5,781 bases of DNA. Origin: Candidatus Woesearchaeota archaeon (GTDB taxonomy: Archaea > Nanobdellota > Nanobdellia > Woesearchaeales > GW2011-AR15). Below, piece after piece: positions 1 to 5,686 of the stretch. Made by a program: the position numbers and the translations under genes. The notes beneath the pieces are model-generated. The model ran no database searches. It saw nothing but the letters and a program-made list of their open reading frames with translations, and was not told the DNA's origin. Where the stretch lies: contig JAFGSP010000122.1 in the NCBI GenBank assembly GCA_016934775.1, positions 1-5,781 on the forward strand. Direction: 5' to 3'. Numbering within the stretch: position 1 is the first letter of the stretch; every line of letters begins with the position of its first letter.

Positions 1-545
1 GGAAAAAGTGCCTTCATATTGGAAACAGTGGGATTAAATGAATAATTTCCAGTAAAGAATAATTCGTGGAACTTAATAAACAGGAAGTCAAAACCAGACA
101 CTAAATAGAGAAAGCCGCAGATCAGGATTATAGATACTGTGAATATACCTGAGAAAAACATCAAGTCATAAAAAAACCTCATGAAATCTTTTCTATTTCC
201 TAAGTAATATCCTATCAGAATCACCCAGAATATTGATATGCTCACATAATACAGCTGCTGGGCTTTCTGCAATAGCAACTTCACATCAAGCAGATGGCTG
301 ACCTCATTTTCATTGAAGAATTCTGAGTCAAGTTCATTTTTTGATTTGAAAAAACCCATAATGTTTTTTGCAGCATCTAGAGCTTCCTGTTTAGTGAACC
401 TGTCGTAAATTTTGTATTGCTGGAAATTCTTTTCGTAGAAGTTAAGGTTGTAAATTATTGAGAACATAGTTGAAAAAAATAATATCAAAAACACAGGAAT
501 AACTGAGATAACAACCAGGCTTTTGGAGAATTTTTTCTTATGCAT
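1..545 (-). CDS. DUF1461 / Lit-like integral membrane protein (C-terminus missing)
   Basis: A reading frame starts at ATG (545-543) and stays open for 181 codons to the left edge, so the C-terminus is missing. The N-terminus is basic (MHKKKFSKS), followed by a membrane segment at about residues 10-32, a soluble loop at 33-97, a second segment at 98-116, a basic turn (GNRKD, 116-120) and a third segment at about 124-150. The start of the motif FHELFFTGNYSFNP lies at 159-172. This motif, plus HLLDVKLL at 84-91, is the pattern I associate with DUF1461 (TIGR01906) membrane proteins. In bacteria that family includes Lit, the lipoprotein intramolecular transacylase. His84 and His160 both fall on the outer face by the positive-inside rule, as expected of a catalytic pair in that family. 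A fourth membrane segment should lie beyond the edge. The family call rests on recalled motifs; the substrate is unknown. The gene overlaps the end of ABCE1 and is probably co-transcribed with it. Confidence 0.75.
   Translation of the reverse strand, partial: MHKKKFSKSLVVISVIPVFLILFFSTMFSIIYNLNFYEKNFQQYKIYDRFTKQEALDAAKNIMGFFKSKNELDSEFFNENEVSHLLDVKLLLQKAQQLYYVSISIFWVILIGYYLGNRKDFMRFFYDLMFFSGIFTVSIILICGFLYLVSGFDFLFIKFHELFFTGNYSFNPTVSNMKALF
538..545 (-). other. 8-nt stop/start overlap between ABCE1 and the DUF1461 gene
   Basis: On the minus strand the sequence ATGCATAA contains the start of the DUF1461 gene (ATG, 545-543) and the stop of ABCE1 (TAA, 540-538), in different frames. There is no well-placed Shine-Dalgarno sequence before this ATG; the only G-rich run lies about 11 nt upstream inside ABCE1. 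I infer that the second gene is translated by coupling or reinitiation from the ABCE1 message. Confidence 0.8.
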
Positions 546-2289
546 AATAATACTTACCCTTGCTCTTCTGTTCTCTGTCTTTCACAGAATCAAGCTTGTT
601 TATCCTTGGCCTGCCTGAGATCTCTTCTCTCCTGAGAGATATCTCAAGTTCTTTCAGCAGGTTGTTCATGCCTTTCTCCATCTCAAATGGCCCTTGTGCT
701 TTTCCCTGTACAGCAGGCTCTCCTGTGAATACAAGCAGCCTATCTGACAGATAATCAAGGAAAAGGAGATCGTGGTCCACAATAAGGGCTGTTATGTTTC
801 TCTGCATGACTATGTTTGAAATAACTTTTGAGACATTCAGCCTCTGCTCTACATCAAGATATGCAGAAGGCTCATCCAACAAGATAAGTTCAGCATCCTT
901 TGACAGGGCTAGTGCAATGGCAACTCTCTGCAGCTCTCCACCAGACAGTTCATTTATCTTTCTCATGAATAATGGTTTTATATCAAGCGGCCTTATCAGC
1001 TCCACATCATATTTCTGGATAGCTTCATTCAATACAACCATAACAAGTTCTTCTGAATCAGCCTCTAGATACTGAGGCTTGTATGAAACTTTTACATTCA
1101 GGTCTAGCTTCACGTTATCGGGCTTGTCAACACCTGCAAGCAGTTTAACAAAACTTGTTTTTCCTATCCCGTTCTCTCCTAGGATACCGACTTTCTCGTT
1201 CATCCTCAGCTCTCCTTCATCAGCATCAAGGCTGAAACTGCCAAGTTTTTTCTTGAGCTCAGGCCAGTTTGTCAAAGTATGTGTATCAGCTGATTTCAAA
1301 GGAGCTTTTACCTGGAACTGTATTTTATGGTCTCTAAATCTGACATTTTCTTCTCGTAGATATCCTTCAAGGAAAGTATTTATCCCGTTCTTTGTCGGCC
1401 TTAATTGTGATACGACACCGAAAGCTCCTTCGCGGCCGTACATAATATGGACAAGGTCTGTCATATAATCAAGCGCAATGAGGTCGTGCTCTATCACAAT
1501 CACTGCAGTCTCTTCATTGGCCAGATTTCTAATCTCTTTCGCTACTTTTAGCCTCTGCTTTATGTCAAGGTAAGAGGTTATCTCGTCAAAGATATACAGG
1601 TTAGCTTTTCTTAAGAATGTGGCTGCTATCGCAACTCTTTGCAGCTCTCCGCCTGATATGTTTTTAATATCCCTGTCAAGTATTTTTGTTAACTCGAATT
1701 TTTCAGCCATTTTTTCAAGGCTGCCTGTTTCATCAACTTTTTTTAGCAGGTCTTTAACTTTGCCCTTGTATTGCTTTGGTATCATGTCAACATGCTGAGG
1801 CTTATATGCAGTCTTTATCTCCCCTTTTTTTACCCGGTCGAAAAACAGCTGCGCTTCACTTCCTTTAAAGTATTCAATCAATTCATCTACTCCTGCTTCT
1901 TTTTCATAATTGCCAAGATTTGGCTTGAGAACATCTGCTAATATCTTTATTGCTGTGCTTTTTCCTATCCCGTTTACTCCGATTATCCCTACGACTTTTC
2001 CGAATACAGGAGTTGGTAGGTTATATAATGCAAAGAGGTTCTGGCCGTATCTATGGATAGGCTCTTTATCCAGGGCTTCAGGCAAATTTATAATCTTTAT
2101 AGCATCAGGAGCCTGTTTGGGACAGATACCGCAGCCGATGCATAGTCCTTCATCTATCAAAAGCTTGTTGCCGTCAAAATACATGCATTCATCGCCTTTC
2201 CTGTTTATTGGGCAGAGGCTCTGAATATACTTCTTCTTCTCCATATCCTTGAGCTTTGTATTGTCGATGACTGCTATTCTCTTTGCCAT
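538..2289 (-). CDS. rli1: ABCE1/Rli1 ribosome-recycling ATPase with a reduced Fe-S domain
   Basis: Cytosolic twin-ATPase that splits ribosomes into subunits after termination. The protein has 583 residues, close to the usual ~590-600. Order: ferredoxin-like domain (1-70); NBD1 with Walker A GVNGIGKST (104-112), Q-loop Gln165, signature ISGGELQR (211-218), Walker B with Asp235/Glu236 and switch His268; hinge at about 285-320; NBD2 with Walker A GENGIGKTS (371-379), Q-loop Gln406, signature LSGGELQR (448-455), Walker B with Asp472/Glu473 and switch His506; then the typical C-terminal hinge (GRPRINKLDS, DREQK, YYY). Both ATP sites look complete. The Fe-S domain is odd: aligned without gaps to human ABCE1, the first three ligand cysteines are Leu13, Lys18 and Ile22, and the last is Ala60. 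Cys26, Cys50, Cys53 and Cys56 remain, as does Cys35, the extra non-ferredoxin cysteine. NBD1 Walker B reads FDEITSYLD where FDEPSSYLD is usual. The start is fixed by the canonical MAKRIAVID opening and by a TATA box 28 bp upstream. Confidence 0.97.
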   Translation of the reverse strand: MAKRIAVIDNTKLKDMEKKKYIQSLCPINRKGDECMYFDGNKLLIDEGLCIGCGICPKQAPDAIKIINLPEALDKEPIHRYGQNLFALYNLPTPVFGKVVGIIGVNGIGKSTAIKILADVLKPNLGNYEKEAGVDELIEYFKGSEAQLFFDRVKKGEIKTAYKPQHVDMIPKQYKGKVKDLLKKVDETGSLEKMAEKFELTKILDRDIKNISGGELQRVAIAATFLRKANLYIFDEITSYLDIKQRLKVAKEIRNLANEETAVIVIEHDLIALDYMTDLVHIMYGREGAFGVVSQLRPTKNGINTFLEGYLREENVRFRDHKIQFQVKAPLKSADTHTLTNWPELKKKLGSFSLDADEGELRMNEKVGILGENGIGKTSFVKLLAGVDKPDNVKLDLNVKVSYKPQYLEADSEELVMVVLNEAIQKYDVELIRPLDIKPLFMRKINELSGGELQRVAIALALSKDAELILLDEPSAYLDVEQRLNVSKVISNIVMQRNITALIVDHDLLFLDYLSDRLLVFTGEPAVQGKAQGPFEMEKGMNNLLKELEISLRREEISGRPRINKLDSVKDREQKSKGKYYYA

Positions 2290-2312
2290 ACTTAGGATGA
2301 AGTTAGAAAGTT

Positions 2313-2322
2313 TATTTAAATA
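2313..2322 (-). promoter_or_regulatory. TATA box for ABCE1
   Basis: The sequence TATTTAAATA is centred 28 bp upstream of the ABCE1 start codon and preceded on the minus strand by purine-rich GAAAG, a plausible BRE. An archaeal TATA box usually lies about 25-27 bp before the transcription start, so transcription would begin at or next to the ATG. No Shine-Dalgarno sequence is visible, which fits a leaderless mRNA. Confidence 0.7.
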
Positions 2323-2333
2323 CTTTCATTAGT

Positions 2334-2342
2334 TTTATAAAT
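2334..2342 (+). promoter_or_regulatory. TATA box for the DNA polymerase gene
   Basis: The sequence TTTATAAAT is centred 27 bp upstream of the polymerase ATG at 2365. As with ABCE1, the spacing predicts transcription starting at the initiation codon, and the 20 bases before the ATG contain no Shine-Dalgarno sequence. The box lies about 20 bp from the oppositely directed ABCE1 TATA box. Confidence 0.7.
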
Positions 2343-2364
2343 TTCATCCCCTTTTCTTTGCCTG

Positions 2365-4698
2365 ATGAAGGCCTTCATTGTTTACCCTACATACAGGATA
2401 ATAGATAACAAAGCTTATGTGTATCTTTTTGGCAGATTGGAGAACGGCGAGTCATTTCTTTCTATCAATCAGTTCAGGCCATATTTCTTTATTAGGACAA
2501 AAGATAAAGATAAATTGGGCCTGGTAAAGACAGACCTCAAGTATGATCTTGAGGACACTAAGCTGAAATCTTTTTTCGGAGATAAAGTTACTAAGTTAAC
2601 TCTTGATGTTCCCAGTTCAGTTCCTGAGTTCAGGGATGCGTTGCATAAGCAGGATATCCTAACTTATGAGGCAGACATAAGGTTTGTATACAGGTTCATG
2701 ATAGACAATGGCATCAAGGGCTCTATGAATCTCGAGGGAGAATTCAAGAAGGGAAATTATGTAGATAGGATATATGAGCAGCCTGAGATAACTCCTGCAT
2801 ATTTCAAGCCTGAACTAAGGACACTTTCTATAGACATAGAGACTTCAATGGATCTTAAGGAAGTATATTCAATTTCACTGTATTCAAAAGATTTTGAAAA
2901 AGTCCTGATCGTCTCATCAAAAAAACTGAATAAGGCAGAATCATTTGGCTCAGAAAAAGAGCTTCTTGAGAGATTTAAGGAAATAATACATAACTATGAT
3001 CCAGATATCATCACTGGCTGGAACCTTATAGATTTTGATTTTAAGATTCTGAAGGAAAAATTCGACCAGCATAAGATCCCATTTATTTTAGGCAGGGCAG
3101 AATGGCATGGTAAGATAAGGATATTTGACTCTTTTTTCAAGGATTCAACAGCAGACATCGCAGGCAGAGTAGTATTGGATGGGATGCATCTGCTTAGGAT
3201 TTCATTTATAGGGTTAAGTGACTACAGGCTTCAGACAGCGGCTGAAGAAATTCTTGGCGATACAAAACTGGATGTATTCGGAGAAGTGGACAAAGGCGAG
3301 GAGATAGAGAGGCTGTTCAGGGAAGAGCCGCAGAAACTCGTAGATTATAATCTCAAGGATTCTGTGCTGGTATATAAGATACTGGAGAAAAAGGGCATAA
3401 TTGACCTGACTATCCAGCGCTCTTTGTTGACAGGTATGCAGCTTGATAGGGTAAGGTCATCTATTGCATCCCTTGATAATTTATATCTCCGGGAGACGAT
3501 GAAACAAGGATATGTATGCAGCACAGGAAGCTTCAGGCAGAGGGAAGAAAGGATTAAAGGAGGGTTTGTCAAGGACTCTGTCCCCGGCATCTATGATTTC
3601 ATCAATGTCCTGGATTTCAAGAGCCTATATCCCAGCATCATAAGGACTTTCAACATCGATCCTATGACATTCATACCAAAAGAACTGCATAAGAAATATA
3701 ATTCCAGTGAGGTGATTACAGCCCCTAATGGAGCATGGTTCAAAAAAGAAGAAGGCATTCTTCCTAGGCTCATCCAGGAGCTGTGGAAGCAGAGAGATAA
3801 TGCAAAAAAGAAGAACAACAAAGAAGAGAGCTTTGCCATCAAGATTACTATGAATAGTTTTTTCGGAGTCCTTGCCAACCCGATGTGCAGGTTCTATTCA
3901 CTTGATATGGCAAATGCGATAACCCATTTCGGCCAGTACATTGTGAAGAAGACAGCTGAGCTTGCAGAGGAGAAAAAATACAGGGTCATATATAGTGATA
4001 CAGATAGTATATTCGTAGAGACAAAGGCAGGCGATGCTGAAAAAGCAAAGAAACAGGGTGATAAGATCTCTGTGTTCATAAATAAATTCTGGAAGAATTA
4101 TGCAAAGTCTGAGTTCGGTATGGAAAGCTTTCTCGAGCTGCAGTTCGAGAAGACATTCGTCAGGTTTATCATGCCCAAGATCAGGGGCACAGAAAAAGGC
4201 GCAAAAAAAAGATATGCAGGCCTCCTGATAAACGACGGAAAAGAGAAGATTGATTTTACAGGCCTGGAGTTTGTCCGGAGAGATTGGACTGAGGTATCCA
4301 AGAAATTTCAGCTTGAGCTTCTGGACAGGATATTCCATAAAAAAGAAGTAGTTGATTACATAAAGAAATTTGTCTCAGACCTGAAAAAAGGAAAATACGA
4401 TAATCTGCTCATCTATAAAAAAGCAATAAGGAAAAATCTTGATCAGTACACAAAGACAACTCCGCCTCATGTCAAGGCAGCCAGGAAGCTGAAAAAACTT
4501 ACGAGCAGCATAATCTCTTATGTCATGACAACAGACGGTCCAGAGCCAGTCCAGCAGATTACACATGCTGTTGACTACGACCATTACATAGAGAAGCAGC
4601 TCAAGCCAATTGCTGATTCTATCCTTGTTTTCTATGACAAGTCCTTTGATGAGCTGCTGCAGGATACAAAGCAGACAAGCTTGTTTAAGTTCGGGTGA
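2365..4698 (+). CDS. polB: Family B DNA polymerase, Pol II-type, with 3'-5' exonuclease
   Basis: Template-directed DNA polymerase of 777 residues, against ~783 for E. coli Pol II. The N-terminal domain comes first. The proofreading exonuclease has Exo I with Asp157/Glu159 (DIET), Exo II with Asn220 and Asp225 (NLIDFDF), and Exo III with Tyr328 and Asp332 (YNLKD). A GG linker at 399-400 precedes the polymerase domain. Motif A is DFKSLYPSI (417-425), motif B is KITMNSFFG (493-501), motif C is YSDTDS (543-548), and KKRY lies at 614-617. All exonuclease and catalytic aspartates are present, so both activities are expected. Several stretches match bacterial Pol II better than the Pyrococcus-type enzyme as I recall them: LYPSIIRTF.IDP, the region around IRG..KG.KKRYAGL, and GPEP (725-728) followed by DYDHY (738-741 region). 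The protein ends QTSLFKFG (770-777), which resembles a PIP box. Motif B has Phe500 where Tyr is usual. The start is supported by the MKAFIVYPTYR opening and the TATA spacing. Whether it is replicative or a repair enzyme cannot be told from this window. Confidence 0.95.
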   Translation: MKAFIVYPTYRIIDNKAYVYLFGRLENGESFLSINQFRPYFFIRTKDKDKLGLVKTDLKYDLEDTKLKSFFGDKVTKLTLDVPSSVPEFRDALHKQDILTYEADIRFVYRFMIDNGIKGSMNLEGEFKKGNYVDRIYEQPEITPAYFKPELRTLSIDIETSMDLKEVYSISLYSKDFEKVLIVSSKKLNKAESFGSEKELLERFKEIIHNYDPDIITGWNLIDFDFKILKEKFDQHKIPFILGRAEWHGKIRIFDSFFKDSTADIAGRVVLDGMHLLRISFIGLSDYRLQTAAEEILGDTKLDVFGEVDKGEEIERLFREEPQKLVDYNLKDSVLVYKILEKKGIIDLTIQRSLLTGMQLDRVRSSIASLDNLYLRETMKQGYVCSTGSFRQREERIKGGFVKDSVPGIYDFINVLDFKSLYPSIIRTFNIDPMTFIPKELHKKYNSSEVITAPNGAWFKKEEGILPRLIQELWKQRDNAKKKNNKEESFAIKITMNSFFGVLANPMCRFYSLDMANAITHFGQYIVKKTAELAEEKKYRVIYSDTDSIFVETKAGDAEKAKKQGDKISVFINKFWKNYAKSEFGMESFLELQFEKTFVRFIMPKIRGTEKGAKKRYAGLLINDGKEKIDFTGLEFVRRDWTEVSKKFQLELLDRIFHKKEVVDYIKKFVSDLKKGKYDNLLIYKKAIRKNLDQYTKTTPPHVKAARKLKKLTSSIISYVMTTDGPEPVQQITHAVDYDHYIEKQLKPIADSILVFYDKSFDELLQDTKQTSLFKFG

Positions 4699-4710
4699 TG
4701 TAATAGTATT

Positions 4711-4727
4711 ATTGTTTTTGTTTTTTT
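4711..4727 (+). terminator. T-rich terminator after the polymerase gene
   Basis: Thirteen bases past the polymerase stop codon is ATTG followed by five T, a G and seven T on the coding strand. Archaeal transcription commonly ends at such U-rich tracts without a hairpin, and I see no stem here. The tract lies just before the converging minus-strand gene. Confidence 0.6.
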
Positions 4728-4734
4728 CAGGATT

Positions 4735-4926
4735 CTAAATAATATTTGCTTCCTGAAGAAGTCCAATAATAAATACACCCACAAGAACAATCACTAAAAC
4801 AATTCCGGAATAGTACATTATGTCTAATTCAAGATATCTTCCTAAAAAAATTACTCCAACTCCTAATAAGGCTAACCAAATAAACCAAGGAATGTGTTTT
4901 ATACTTAAATCAATGTTGAATGCCAT
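4735..4926 (-). CDS. Small two-helix membrane protein, function unknown
   Basis: A 63-residue protein with two hydrophobic segments at about residues 13-31 and 38-57, separated by the short polar turn RYLELD. It has no cysteines, metal-binding pattern or family signature I recognise. The start codon at 4926 has no Shine-Dalgarno sequence but does have an AT-rich TATA-like element about 29 bp upstream, as the neighbouring genes do; this supports a real gene over a chance frame. The gene lies 58 bp downstream of the 178-residue membrane protein on the same strand and converges on the polymerase gene. It may be a small accessory membrane subunit, but nothing in the sequence proves that. Confidence 0.65.
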   Translation of the reverse strand: MAFNIDLSIKHIPWFIWLALLGVGVIFLGRYLELDIMYYSGIVLVIVLVGVFIIGLLQEANII

Positions 4927-4950
4927 AAACTAAATGGAAACTTTGTTTAC

Positions 4951-4960
4951 TATTTATTTT
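4951..4960 (-). promoter_or_regulatory. TATA-like element for the 63-residue membrane protein
   Basis: On the minus strand AAAATAAATA lies in an A-rich run (CGAAAAAAAATAAATAG), centred about 29 bp before the start codon. It matches the TATA-to-start spacing at the other leaderless genes here. The AT-rich setting makes the exact box uncertain. Confidence 0.45.
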
Positions 4961-4984
4961 TTTTCGAAATTAGTAAATATAATC

Positions 4985-5521
4985 TCATATCATCAACAGC
5001 AGCACAACCCTTCCGAATATAGTAAACAGAAATATGTTGAACATGACATTTGTTATTACGTAAATCATATATTTCGGGAGAAATCCAGGACTGGTCAGTC
5101 CTGTCCATAGCACATTATTTGCATTTATACCCAGGGTGGCGAATGTGCCTATTGTTACTATATCCAGATGCGGGAAAAAACCAGAAATAACTGCAGCAAT
5201 GCAGTATCCAGGAATAACCCAGATTATGTAATTGCCGAAAAACCCTCCTGCTACCATGTGGTAAGTGATGAGGACAAAAGTGGCCATCAGGGATATCCAT
5301 GGTCCGAATTTCATTGCAGAGAGCACAGCCACAAATGTTACAAGCTCAATGCCAATATTTCTTAATTTGAACGCATTCAGGAAATAGCTTAGGCTTAAAC
5401 TTAGACCTATCAGAAGCACAAGTATCATTACACCTTTGAACAATGCAAAGAGAAGCAGGACAAGGGCTATAGGTCTTACGTATTTCAGAAATCTGTTCTT
5501 TTTCTGTTTTTTCTTATCCAT
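4985..5521 (-). CDS. Polytopic membrane protein of 178 residues, function unknown
   Basis: The protein has a strongly basic N-terminus (MDKKKQKKNR) followed by about six hydrophobic segments, at roughly 15-29, 31-48, 57-72, 74-93, 97-115 and 150-175, with a further weakly hydrophobic stretch at 120-140. Charged residues are nearly absent after residue 55. Size, topology and the late TNVMFN helix are compatible with an ECF transporter S-component or an MreD-like protein, but I do not recognise a diagnostic motif, so this is only a structural resemblance. The start at 5521 is supported by a TATA box 28 bp upstream; there is no Shine-Dalgarno sequence. The gene precedes the 63-residue membrane protein on the same strand, with a 58-bp gap that has its own TATA-like element. 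Co-transcription is possible but not required. Confidence 0.85.
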   Translation of the reverse strand: MDKKKQKKNRFLKYVRPIALVLLLFALFKGVMILVLLIGLSLSLSYFLNAFKLRNIGIELVTFVAVLSAMKFGPWISLMATFVLITYHMVAGGFFGNYIIWVIPGYCIAAVISGFFPHLDIVTIGTFATLGINANNVLWTGLTSPGFLPKYMIYVITNVMFNIFLFTIFGRVVLLLMI

Positions 5522-5545
5522 CGACCAAGACTAATTGAAAAAAGG

Positions 5546-5552
5546 TTATAAA
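5546..5552 (-). promoter_or_regulatory. TATA box for the 178-residue membrane protein
   Basis: The minus strand reads TTTATAA, centred 28 bp before the start codon at 5521. The spacing matches the ABCE1 and polymerase promoters and predicts a leaderless transcript. The box is part of one arm of an imperfect inverted repeat (5545-5551 and 5586-5592). Confidence 0.65.
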
Positions 5553-5627
5553 GATTGTGATAACGATCCGGATTGTGTATTTAGATTATAACTTTAATAA
5601 TATATTAGAGTACTTTAAAATAGTAAC

Positions 5628-5635
5628 ATATTTAA
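5628..5635 (+). promoter_or_regulatory. Possible TATA box for the right-edge gene
   Basis: ATATTTAA preceded by GTAAC lies about 56 bp before the GTG start at 5687. Transcription would begin near 5658, leaving a short leader of about 29 nt that includes the Shine-Dalgarno sequence. The region is very AT-rich and other candidates exist (for example around 5614-5622), so the choice is tentative. Confidence 0.35.
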
Positions 5636-5673
5636 GTTAATTGTCTATACTTTTCAGAACAGTAAATTTTTTT

Positions 5674-5680
5674 GGGGAGG
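5674..5680 (+). promoter_or_regulatory. Strong Shine-Dalgarno sequence deciding a GTG start
   Basis: GGGGAGG lies six bases before GTG at 5687-5689, in an otherwise AT-rich region. It is complementary to the anti-Shine-Dalgarno end of 16S rRNA (CCTCC). The spacing favours this GTG over the in-frame TTG at 5672. It is the only clear ribosome binding site in the window. Confidence 0.75.
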
Positions 5681-5686
5681 AAAAGG

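Noticed and set aside
560..2224. Plus-strand open frames opposite ABCE1 (for example 794-1075, 1079-1468, 1910-2224)
   Set aside because: They lie entirely inside a clearly conserved gene on the other strand, have serine/phenylalanine-rich low-complexity translations typical of antisense frames, and have no promoter or ribosome binding site.
2110..2285. Sequencing error or frameshift as the cause of the missing ABCE1 cysteines
   Set aside because: The frame is intact and aligns without gaps through the region; the altered positions need several independent base changes, and flanking conserved residues (RIAV, CPI, CIGCGIC, INLP) are preserved.
3345..4584. Minus-strand open frames opposite the polymerase (for example 3591-3878, 3898-4338)
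   Set aside because: They are antisense to conserved polymerase motifs A-C, overlap each other in several frames, and show no family features.
5115..5365. Frames at 5115-5300 (minus) and 5168-5365 (plus) within the 178-residue membrane protein gene
   Set aside because: Both are shadows of the membrane protein gene, which has a coherent helix pattern and a promoter at the right distance.
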